Positions 33,501 through 45,500 of a stretch of 64,000 nt of DNA are shown in pieces. Made by a program: the position numbers and the translations under genes. The DNA lies in NCBI GenBank assembly GCA_963682025.1, contig OY821519.1:196014920-196078919 (forward strand), in the 5' to 3' direction. Under the pieces are notes generated by a model, which was given only the letters and a program-made list of their open reading frames with translations, searched no databases and had not been told where the DNA came from. Source of the DNA: Cordilura impudica (taxonomy: Eukaryota; Arthropoda; Insecta; Diptera; Scathophagidae). Positions within the stretch are counted from its first letter, which is position 1. Every line of letters begins with the position of its first letter.

Positions 33501-36500
33501 TTTTCTGTTTCAGATGATATAAATTTAAACTCTTCTAATATATTGGTTATCTGTTCTTTTACCCGATTTAATGTGTTTTGTATTGAAAATTTTGGCATTT
33601 TTTTAATACAATAATATTTTTTGGCAATCGACTTTCAAATTCATTAAAAACTGTTGTTGGTGTTTACATTCTTCTATTTCAAAATGTTTTGTTATATTTG
33701 TTGAAAGAAACGAGCAGTGTGGTAAAAGGAGTAGTACACAAAATTGCTGTACTACACTTTGAGAAATAAAAACATATCAATACCATTAAAATTATATATT
33801 CAAAAATTATGAAAAAACAATATCAAAAAAAGATGCTAAAAGCAACTTTTTATTAATAAAAGATTCTAAGTTAGCATCTAGCATCTTTTGATAAATTTTG
33901 GATGCTAAACGACAAAAAAAGTTGCTAAATCTAGCAACTAAAAAGCTAAAACGGCAACACTGAAAACCAAGAACAAATATTCTGTTTGAATTGTAACATC
34001 ACACTATGTGTTTTGCTTGTGTTTTTCTTATTGTTTTAGCACGTGCAATTTGTACACATAGTGTGCACCCTTTCAAAAACTGTTTATGTGCAACACATTT
34101 GGCAAAACATATGTAAATTTTTCAATTAGAGCAGGTTCTATTTTGGCATGACAACCATATTAAAATACAATACTGCTTGTGGCGAAAGAAAAACAGAGTA
34201 AATTATAAAGATAAATATTGAAAGAAAAATAAATTGTTTAATATTAATTAACAATTAAAAAATATATTACTTTATTTTTAACAATAACTTTTTGTAAATT
34301 CACAAATTAAATCAGCTGTTGTTTACACTTAGAGGTTATGTCATACGGAAATACATATGTACGTTTGATCGCAAAAATGATGAATTGTATGTAAAACGCC
34401 AATTTTGACACACACGCCGAATTACGTATGGATCGTAAAACTGAATTTACATATGGAAAATACACACCTTTAATTGTGTAAATTTTAAATGCACATCTAA
34501 CCATATCAAAAAGATGAATTAAACAGAATTGCAAAAATATTTTCTTTATAATATCTGTATGTTTTTTATATTATTCTTATGTAATTCTCATGATATTTTT
34601 ATCTTATTTTTTATATTTTTTATTTTTACATAATTGAAATTCAAAATGTACAAATTAAAAATAAATTTTAAAAAAAGTAGTGTAGGGAAAAAAGGGAATT
34701 TTTTTTATAAGCGTAGAGATTTCTGAAAAAATCTCCTGGCATCACTAGTACCTATTAAAAAACAATGTAAAAATTCACAAGACAACGCGACATAGACTTG
34801 CTTTGTTCAAAAGCTTCCATAAGACTGAATGAAATTGTTGCTTACTTTACTCTTTGGTGAGTATTTTCATTTTTGTTCGGCTGTATACATATAAGAAGTC
34901 AATTTGAGTTCGGTTTACTCGTGCTGCTATGCATATGTTTGTGTGTTAACAAAAATATACGATATCCCAGTCATCATTTCGAAGATTGTTTTAACAAAAA
35001 TTACCTTACTGTGTCTTCTTCGAGCACTTTTGATGATTAAAAACTGCTTAATCACATGCGCTATTAGACAAAGACTAGATAATGATTTTTGCTTTCTCTT
35101 AGAAAGTGATTTAGAGAAAAATTACATTAAATAAGACTCAAAAATGAGTCGAAACTGATTAGAAAAGCGGATAAAAAGGACTCTCAAGAGCGGGTAAGGT
35201 AATATTTAATCCCAACAAAAGAATATTTTGTGATCAGCAAAAGGGCGCATTTATAACTGTTTTAATAGCACATATGAGTCAAAAAGACTCTACATGATCA
35301 TTTATTGCTTAAAATGCTTACTGGGATTTTATTCACTATCTGTAGAAACAGGTTTTTGAAGTAAAACAAATCTGCATACAATTTCAATTCTATTTCGTTC
35401 ACAATGACACGGTCACTTTGTTTACTAGCTACTAGAAAATAAGAAAATAGTATTATAATACACCGTAATGATGAATTGTACTTCTCAATTAGTTTATTTT
35501 TAATGTGCCATAAGAAGTTCGGTTTGTGCTGAGAAAAGCATGAATATATGTTTCCCAGGGCGAAGCTTCATCATTGCACTATGATTGAGTTGAGCTCCGC
35601 GGCTATTCACAATGTGAATAGCTCGTGTCAAAAATTTTTGGTAGTTGGGAATGGCGTTTGTGTTAAGAAAGGCATAAACGCATGTTTCCCAGGGCAAGGC
35701 TCGATCATTGCACATTGATTGAGGTGAGCTCCGCGGTTATTCTTAATGTGGATAACTGTTGAAACAAAATTTTGGAAATGGCGTTTGCCTCCGTTCCGAC
35801 ATTAAATAACAAAGTTTAAAAATTTATTGTAAATTAACATCTGACAAAAAATAGTATTTTTCTAAACAACAATTTTTTTTACAGGGTAAATAAATATTTT
35901 ATGGCTTACCTACCTACTACTTTTGAAAGCAAGTATGCAGGGTTTGTTTATACATGTACTAAAAATACAACTCTTAAAACCATACTATTTTTTCAACTCT
36001 AAAAATTTCAGAATTTTGTAAAAATAAAATAAAATACCGATTTATTTTAATATGCGCTTATTATGGATATACATATACAGAATATATGAATATTATTTAT
36101 AGTATTTTGATATTGGCAACAGTAGTATGTATCAATTTGTAACATTTTGTGATGTTATAAAAATCGCAGAATATTGATATTGATTTTATATAGTTTCTTT
36201 TATTAATTAATTAACTTAAATATTACACCAAAAAATATTGATATTGATGAATTTTTATCTTATTAACACAACGACCACAAAAACAACATGCACAGCTATG
36301 ACAAAATACAAAATTTAGGAAAACAATATAGGAAAACGTCATATTTTTTTTACCTTTTCAGTGATTTCTCGGCACCTATGAAACCTATTGTCATGATTTA
36401 AAAACAGGAACCTTCTCAAGATGTTAGTGAATCATTCTCACTAAAAACAAGCGCCCTATCTGCCCTATTGAGGGCGTTATCACAAGAACACATATTCAAA

Positions 36501-39500
36501 TCATATTTTCTCATGACTTTTTAATTCTTCGCTCAATTCTCGGGACCAGATTAACCGATTTGGACGATTTTAAATAGCAAACTTCTCAAGATGTTAGTGA
36601 ATCATTTTTTATACCAAGGAGCACCCTAGCTATCCGATTGAAGCCGTCATCGTGATTTCCACAGACGGACAGACGGACAGACGGACAGACGGACAGCCGG
36701 ACAGACGGACAGACGGACATCGCTACATCAACTTCGCTTGTTATAAGGATCACAAATATATATATTTTATGGGGTCCAGAATTTTTTTTCTAATTATTAC
36801 AAACGGAATGACAAACTTATATATACCCTCTGCACACTGGAGTGGAGGGTATAAAAAATACTACATTCTCGTCTTAGTGAACTTGTAACGACCAATTCTA
36901 TTGTTGCTAAAGAACAATTTGGATTTAAAAAAGGGCACAGCACTACTCACCAAATAAACAGAATTAAAAATTAAATAATCAGCAATAAAAACAATAAACG
37001 TTCAACGGGTCTAATATTGTTGGATATCGAAAAAGCGTTTGACACCGTTTGGCATAATGGCCTAGTATTTAAACTTCTTGATGCAAAAATACCAAAATAT
37101 TTATGCAAACTTATTTCATTGCTTTACTCGATATATACATCCGATTTCAAAGTTCCGAAGTATATGAAAGTTGCTTACTACGCAGATGATACTGCGTTAA
37201 TTTCTTCAAACAAACTTATAAGTGCACTCCTAAAGAAAATGGAAAAGGGACTTGTAAATTGCAGTAAATATTTTCACAAATGGAAAATCAAAAATAATTC
37301 AAACAAGACCCAAGCAATTATTTTTCGGTTCAACAAATCTCCCAAAAGACTGCCAAGACGTCATCTTCATATTGGAAATAATACCATAAATGTACTTAAT
37401 CATGTCATGTCTATTATTTCTAATAAACCTCCTATAAGCACATAAATATTTTCAGATAATATTTGAATTTATTAAATCATATAAAGGTTTTTTTTCCTCC
37501 CATTTTCATTTAAAAATCATTAAAAAATAATATAAAAACTATTTAATATCTTTAGATCCTATGTATTATTTTTTATCTATAAGATAAGATCTCATATGTA
37601 AATATCAAAATTTGTTAAAATATGTAAATAAAGGAAGAATATTTAATTGAAATTGAATTCATCAGAGAAAAGCGACCATTGATTGTTAGAAAAAAGTAAT
37701 GCCAATTTCGTATTAATATATGCAAATCCATAACTTCTTAAATCTAATGCCCTCCAATACCACACTTTTTGCTCGGAAATGGTCTATGACCAACAAAAGA
37801 GCGGAATCGTTGTTTAAATATAACAAAAAAAGTTCCTTTAATAATTGTTTCTTAAAATTTTTTTGTATCGGACGTTTATGTTGTTTTTACAAAAATAAAT
37901 CAGACATTTAACCAACTCAGGAACAATGTGTGACAATAGATTGAAACTTTAAAATTGGTTTATCATAACCAACTATTTGTATTCAAAAAGCGTGATGCGA
38001 AGGAATTTTATATAATAGATTAAAGTTCACAAACCAGATAACGTTATAGTGCAAGAAAAAAGACAACAAATTATTTTTTGAATTAAAATTTAAGTTCGAG
38101 TACTATAGAACGCCAAAAAAGATACAAGCTTTTAACATTTTTTTTAATTGGAAAATACATTATTATAGTATTTCCAGAAGAAACAAATCTAAAATTTTGT
38201 CCACTTGCTACATTGCTAGTCATTTTGTTTTTGGGTGTTTTTTTAAAGGTCACTAGCAGATTACAGTCCTCGAAATTCGACCGCAAACTCTAGGAAATTT
38301 TATTTTTTCATTAAATAAAGACCCTAAAAGTATGCTAATCAATTATAGGCAATTCACAAATCAACGCAAAAAGCAAACTCAATTTTATTACAAAGCCATT
38401 AACAAATTTAATAAACGCACACATAGCATTGTATAATTTTATTATGTGCAACTTTAAATGCAATTTACTCAAAATAAAGGAAAAAATTTAAAAATCTGTA
38501 AATCTGCAAATCGGCTAAAAAGAAATACTTTTCAAATAATATACGTTTGGTCAAAATCGGGATAAAACGGTAGAACAAAACATCAGTCACAATCAAGGTT
38601 CAGAAAATACACACACGAAACACACAATGTTCTGTTCAAAAGCAGCCAACACATATCTTTATTTTCATATCAATTATGTGCGTTTCTAAATTTTCTACGG
38701 TGCCCAACACAACCATGACTATGTTCGTTTTAATATTTCGTTATTTACACGAACATTTTTGTATCACATACTTTTTGTTTCAATCACACATAAAGCACAC
38801 ATTTTTGAGTGTTGCTAAGTGTTGTTAAGTCGTGTTTAAAATATAACTGAACTCGAACCTGTTTATTGTATATGTTCTGTGTTTTTTTTCAGTACACTTA
38901 AGGTGCTATTACACGATGTGTTTTTTACATATGTACTGTCACTTTTATTATCCATATGAAATTCCGCATGTCTGTCAAAATTGTCGTTTACATACTATTC
39001 ATAATTTTTGCTTTCACACGTGCATATGTATTTCCGTATGACATAACCTCTAAATGTAAACAACAGCTGATTTAATTTGTAAATTTACAAAAATTTATTG
39101 TTAAAAAAAAGTTATATATTTTTTAATTGTTAATTAATATTAAACAATTTATTTTTCTTTCAATATTAATCTTTATAATTTACTCTGCTTTTCTTTCGCC
39201 ACAAGCAGTGTTGTATTTTCATATGTTTGTCGTGTCAAAATAGAACCTGTTCTAATTGAAAAATGTACATGTGACTTTTCTCATGTATTGTACATAAACA
39301 ATGTTTCATATGTATCACACGATATGTACAACTTTTGTTGTGAGAAAATTTGACAGTACATATGTAAAAAATACATCGTGTAATAGCACCTTTACCAGAA
39401 CATGAACTTCAAATAAAGCAACACTCAAAAATGTGTGCTTTATGTGTGATTGAAACAAAAAGTATGTGATACAAAAATGTTCGTGTAAATAACGAAATAT

Positions 39501-42500
39501 TAAAACGAACACAGTCATGGTTGTGTTGGGCACCGAAGAAAATTTAAAAACAAACATAATTGGTATGAAAATAAAAATATGTGTGTGTTGGTCTAAGTTA
39601 TGTTTGTTTACATATATGTACGAGTTTTTTATTCAGTGTGTGTTTTTTTCTGAACTCTGGTCACAATAAATCGCCTAGCCTATTAATATTATAGATTAGG
39701 GTGGCCATTAATAAAAAAGGGTTCAAACTCTCGGTCTCACCACCCTACAAATATTTGAATAGCAAAATAACTGAGAAATACAAAGTTTTGGGCCAATCAA
39801 AAAACATTTAGTCGTGCCTCAACGCGATTGAAAATTTCAAGTGTGTTTATGTGGGGAAAATATGACTTTTTTCAGATTTTACGACAATTTCGTTCTATAC
39901 TTTAATTTTAAGTTCTTATATGAATCAATATCAGTACTAAATTATCTTTTCAACAAGCTATATAACTTCAAAATCGAATAAAAACTCGCCAAGAAATAGC
40001 AAATGCCCCAGACCACTTTTGTGCCAAAAAAGTTAGTTCATGAAATTTGATGGCATTTTTTTCAACTTTGAGAAATTGATTAAAGCCATAATTTTTTTTG
40101 GTCTCTATACTTGTAAGAACTCAGATATGAAGTATTGTTTTATTACCACGTTGTTAACCTATTGCGCATTGAGACCGAAAATGGGAAATTTTTTTGATAA
40201 AATTTTGAAAATTCCTTTTTCAAGTTTTAAAAAATTTTCTTCAACAGAATTTAAAAAATGGATCTGGCACTTTATGGTTTTGTTAAATACATACGGCGGA
40301 TTAACTGTGTGAATTTTTAAGTAAATGCCTATGCCAGAATTTTTTTGCGGATTTCGAGAAAAATGGGATTTTTGTAAAATATTTTGTAAATGTACTCATT
40401 CTAAATACTTTGTATAAAAAATTCATCACTTTTCTACTTTTAAATGTAATATTATATAATAGCCTAGGGTTTCGGAAAAAAAATAATATGACCCTATTAA
40501 CACTTTTGGAATTGGGGTTACATATGACCCCAAGGTAATAAAAGACAATTTATTAAAAAAAATCAAAAATTTTGTAAGTGTTGTTGAATTTTTAGATACG
40601 ATAAATCCGATAAATCCGAGAACGTTAACCCATTATTTGCCTAGGCCAGCTTTGGATTTTAAGACTTATATTTTTAAATAAAAATTACCGAAAACGGGGT
40701 TTTCTATTAAACACGATGAAACCACTATTAAGAATTTAAGAAAAATAATTCGGTCATTTACTATTTCTTGGCGAGGTTTTATTCGATTTTGAAGTTTTAT
40801 AGCTTTTTGAAAGGAAAATTTAATAGTGATCCCGAATTATATAAGAACTTGTCAGATAAATTAAACTATAGAACGAAATTTTCGTAAAATCTGAAAAAAA
40901 CGTCATATTTTCCCCATATAAACACACTTGAAATTTTCAATCGGGTTGAGTCACCTCTAAATGTTTTTTTGATTGGCCCAAAACTTTGTATTTCTCAGTT
41001 TTTTTGCTATTCACATATTTCTAGGGGGTGAGACTGAAAGTTTGAGCACATTTTTTCCTCCATATAATGAAGGGCCACCCTAATGTATATATTTGAATTT
41101 TGGTATACAGACTCCACCGAATATGTGGGTATCAGTCCAGAATGAATTTATTGCTAATTCTAACGTCTAGTGGAGGAAAAACGACCAAAAAATTGCAAAA
41201 AGTGTACATTTGGTATCTTCTAGACAAACGAATATAAAATATAGTTTGTGGATAGAAACATCAAATGAGAGGAAACTTTTTTTAAATTCGGATGTTAAAA
41301 CGGGGAAAAAACGGCCCGTAAATGTAAGAGTGTAGCTTTTTGTATCTTCTTTACAAAGTAATTTTGGAATATGAAATTTGATATGTAGATTGCACCAGAA
41401 ACACAAACATCAGAGAAGAATAAAATTTGTTTTGATTCGAGCCTTAAGGGGAAAACTGATACTTTTCAACTGTTAAATTTTCATTTGAAAGTACATTTTC
41501 TTAAGAAAAGAAGTAAGAAATTTATAGTCAGTATAGACCGATATCCTATACCATGCGTTTAGAGAATTGGTCTTAGGTAAAACTAAATGAGTTTAGAAAA
41601 AAAACATAAAGCATACGTCAAAAATTGGACCATTCCTGACCATATTTGGTAAAGTCACTTATTTTTTTCAACAACATATACAATCCGATTTTGAGAAAAA
41701 TCTGTGCAATATTTTTGTTTTTGATAGGTTTAAGTGAATTGTCCTATATGGTTTATTTTTGGTCTACGGATTAATGGATGTAATAAACGCACAAAACCCT
41801 AATTCGACTGAGATCTATTTGATAATTTGAATCTTATGGCAAGTTAAGTCGATATTATGGAATGGAATAGTAGGTCTGAACATGCGACCATTTTCACCAA
41901 TTTCAATAGCGTTTGTCCTATGGCTTGATAAATAAAATAATATTATTTTTGATACTTATAAAATGAATAATTTTCGAACCTATTATGAATAAAAAAGTGG
42001 TACCTAAATAGAGTAGGTGGCAATACATTTTAAACTTTTAAAACATTCAAAATTTGCCAATTTTGTTTTTTTTTTAATAATTTCGTGCTCAGTAATAAAA
42101 TAATTTTTTTTTGGTGTGTTCTATATTAGAAGATAACACATTTGTTAGAAAAAATACAATTAAAAAAAAAAATAGATAAACGAAAAAGAAATATTTTTTT
42201 TAGAGATGCCAAAACAGTGCAAACTTTTAAACTTCTTTACCAGAGTTGATTAAAATAATAAAAATAGAAGAACTAGTGAAAGAAACTGTAAAAAAATCTT
42301 AGCCGTTATTTAAATATAGATTCGGACACTTTCAATTATTATAAAATAATGGCAAGAATAAAGTTTTATGATGAGTTGAAAACCAGAATAATAGATGAGT
42401 TTAGTGATGGTCATAAGCAAAAGAATATTTGTGAGAAATATTCTATGAATAAATCCATAAAATCGTCTGGCTAGCATTAATCTTGCTAAAAAATGCATGA

Positions 42501-45500
42501 ACTGTAATTATAATACTGTTGGCGAATAGCGTTGACGAAAAAGTTGAGTATTTAAATGGCCACAAAACGGCTACACGCTTCGGGGGTTTTACTAAAATAA
42601 ATTAATACAATCGTTCGGTATAGGAATCATCTACCCCCAAGACCATGTGTTATTGTACATTGTTTTATCAACAGCATAAAAATTAATACTTTTAAGTTTT
42701 GTTAATTTTTTCTGAAGTTATGTTAATACATATTTCTTTTTGTTAAATAAATAAAACATACAAATGTTTAAATTAATAAAATAGTTTTTGATTTTATGAT
42801 AATTTTTTTTTTTTATATTTTGTTAAAAGTTTCCATCGTATTGTCACTCACACCATATATCTTATTGTTTTTAAATATTATTATTGCTTAAAAAATTGAT
42901 ACAATAATTGCGCTAACAACGTCCGGGTATACTGCTAGATATCTATATACCCACTCCTATTAAAAGAACATTTTTTTATTTCGAACGAATATTCGGTAAG
43001 ACATTTTGTTTGCAATTTTTCCCATTAAATGCAATTTTAATTCAATTTTTTTTTCTTCACTGATACTTTGGGCTTTTCAATTTTCTGATATATTTCACAG
43101 ACCAAATAAATTCAATTATTTCTTTTTTATGATTTTTTGCTTAAAATCACTTTAAACTTATGTCTCATCATCCATCAATATGCACCCGTTACAATTTTTC
43201 AATTCTATTGTTAACAACTTTCTCGCTTTCGTTTTGGCTCTTCTATCCACTTTATCATTTCTGTTTGGAACTTTTATACCTTTAAATGATCTCAACTTTT
43301 TGACTCTGTGCACATATGCAGGTGATACATTATGTTTTTTTTTTTAGCCAAATCACGTTCAGATAGACCTGGATTTCGTTTACAATTTTTAGCTCTTTCT
43401 TTAGTTAATTTTGGGTTCATAAATCCACTTTTTCGACCTGAACCTGGTCTTGATCTGTTGAAACCGATTGATAATATTTCAGGGAGTCGCCTGGGATTCT
43501 CCAACTGGCCTTCCTATGGCTGCAAATGAAGCAATTCGATTGTTTGAAAATATGTGCAACATTTTTTTCTTATTTCTTCTTGGATCGAAGCCATCGCCTT
43601 GAAAACTTGTGTTTGAATTAACATGTGTTTGTTTTTAAATTGTACTGATGAAATTAATTTGATAAGTAACGGAACATTTTCATTGCCCTTTCTGGGACTT
43701 AGTAATTGAGATATAACTTTGTAAAGAATTTTTTCATTTTTTCGTTCAATTTGCCATCTTCAATTATTTATTTCTCAGCGTTTTTGGAAAATAAGAAAAT
43801 TAGCATTTCTTTTTGGTGCTCGCCGACTTACGTGCATCAAAATTGTTGTTTTTAGTGTTAGATTACCGCTTATTTATAAATAATATAAACAAACTGTTCT
43901 AGTAAGATTTCTAGGACATATTGTCTCTTTTTAAATTCCAATCTAAAATAAAAACCAATAATATTATTATTAGAGAAATAGGGATGGATTTAAACCGAAC
44001 GGCATTAACATGTATAGAGCCTTTTCTTTAAAATATCCAACTTGAATTACAAACTATTAAAACCAATATGAAAGGAATTTTGCTGTAATATCAAATTTTG
44101 GAGAAACGAGCGAATAATAAAGCAATCGGAGGAAAAAAAATTTATACGCGAAATTTCCAAAATTAAAGATATGAGCTCTTCCACTATTCAGTATATGTGA
44201 CCTTCTCCGAGAAAAGAGACCTAGTGTGTCAAAAAACGGGTTGTGTCAAAAACGGTGGATTCTGGTACCCAAAAGGGTGTAGAAACTTTAAATGCGTTTT
44301 TTTCTCAAAACTTAATTTTCACACACTAGGTCCCTTTTCTCGGAGAAGGTCACATATATTGAAATGCTATATGACCTCAAAACAAATTAAAACGACTAAA
44401 AATAGCGATAAATAATATCTTCACTGCACCTGAAGATAGAATTATTGTCAGAACATGTAAGGAAGACTCATTTCTCTGTGCATCAAATCTAACATTTATT
44501 TCGAAAATTACTACAAGAAAGAAAGCCTGCACACTCAGGTAAATACGTCCAGAAAATTGCACCTGCTTAGCAACAGAAATAAAAAAGATCGCTAAAGTTC
44601 CCCAAAACACATAAGGATTTTTCTTTTTGAAAGGATGTATTGCTCAGCAACGAGAGTACGTATGGCGAAAAGCTAATTCAGAGCTTCTGTCAACATATGT
44701 AAAACCGAAAGTGTAACACGGTGGTGGATCGGTGATTGCTTGGGGTTCTTTCCATCAAGTTGGTCCTGGATGTCTGCATTTAATCGAAGTAATAATAGAC
44801 CAGAGAGTATATTTAGATCTTTTGATGACCGTTTAAATGTTTTGTACCGGAGTACCGACATTAACCCTATCGATAATGTTTGAAGGAACCTCCTTAAAAA
44901 ACTGAGAAAAGCTCACAGAGTTAAAACGATGACAAGTATACTTAAGAGGTAAAGAATTGGTGATTCCATCTAAACTAATCTAGGCAAACTATTAACTATA
45001 AGCCATTTATTTCATTATATTAACTGTATGAGTTTCGACTTTAATCCAATTTTTTTAAAAACCCTTTATTACAGCGAAAACAGACTTCACTTACACTTAC
45101 AGGTAAACTGAAATTAAGAGATATAATATAGAATTAACCGCTGTAAAATATTTCGCACAATAAAAATAAACTTAAAATAAAATTTAAAATTTATTTCATT
45201 CCATTATACAATTATTAAACTGAAAAGCTGTACAAAATTTTACCTCAATGGCGAGTGTATATGTATCGTCATGTCATATAAAGTAACTAAAAGTAACTAA
45301 AATTTAAAAATGGAATAACGATAGTTTTCTACCCCCATTTTTCCTCACCTCAGTGCGAGGGTCGGTTTATTTCTTTTGAGGACCTACCAGAATACCTTCA
45401 TTGTTATTTCCAGATTCTTTTATAATTGATAATCGATCTATAGGTTACTATTCAAATGTGTAACTTAAAAAACATAAAAAAATCTTTAATTCTTAAAATT

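Larger units (their letters stand above)
31866..36852 (+). mobile_element. Large HINE/Helentron-like insertion in LINE copy 2
   Basis: Comparison with copy 1 defines it exactly: the LINE breaks inside A6 (TTTTTT on the other strand). The insert begins CAAGTAAGAGTG with a palindrome ATTCGGC-TAT-GCCGAAT and ends with the stem TATACCCTC...GAGGGTATA. Near its 3' end are about seven ACAGACGG units (36660-36720). Helentrons and their HINEs insert at TT, lack clear duplications and have 3' stem-loops, which fits. No Rep or helicase frame is seen in 5 kb, so it is non-autonomous. It holds a hAT element and a Harbinger-like remnant. Confidence 0.65.
28925..37658 (+). mobile_element. Jockey-like LINE, copy 2, broken and split
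   Basis: The same family as copy 1, flanked by a perfect 13-bp target duplication TCATCAGAGAAAA at 28912-28924 and 37659-37671. It begins TCAGTTCCAATCT with Inr and DPE intact (GGTCG at 28954-28958). It is split by a HINE-like element at 31866-36852. It also has a 5-nt loss near the ORF1 start, frameshifts and stops in ORF2, a ~100-bp deletion in the reverse transcriptase (near 37119) and a deletion of about 450 bp near 37405. Confidence 0.93.
38262..39694 (+). repeat. R360, copy d, interrupted
   Basis: It starts TAGCAGATTACAGTCCTCGA, runs to AACATCAGTCACAAT, and resumes after the nested hAT MITE with AAATCGCCTAGCC to ATTATAG. Its end abuts the 1.4 kb TIR element at 39695. Confidence 0.7.

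Noticed and set aside
40040..40312. A 90-codon frame in the 1.4-kb TIR element as a transposase
   Set aside because: No DDE, zinc-finger or helix-turn-helix motif is visible, and it is too short.
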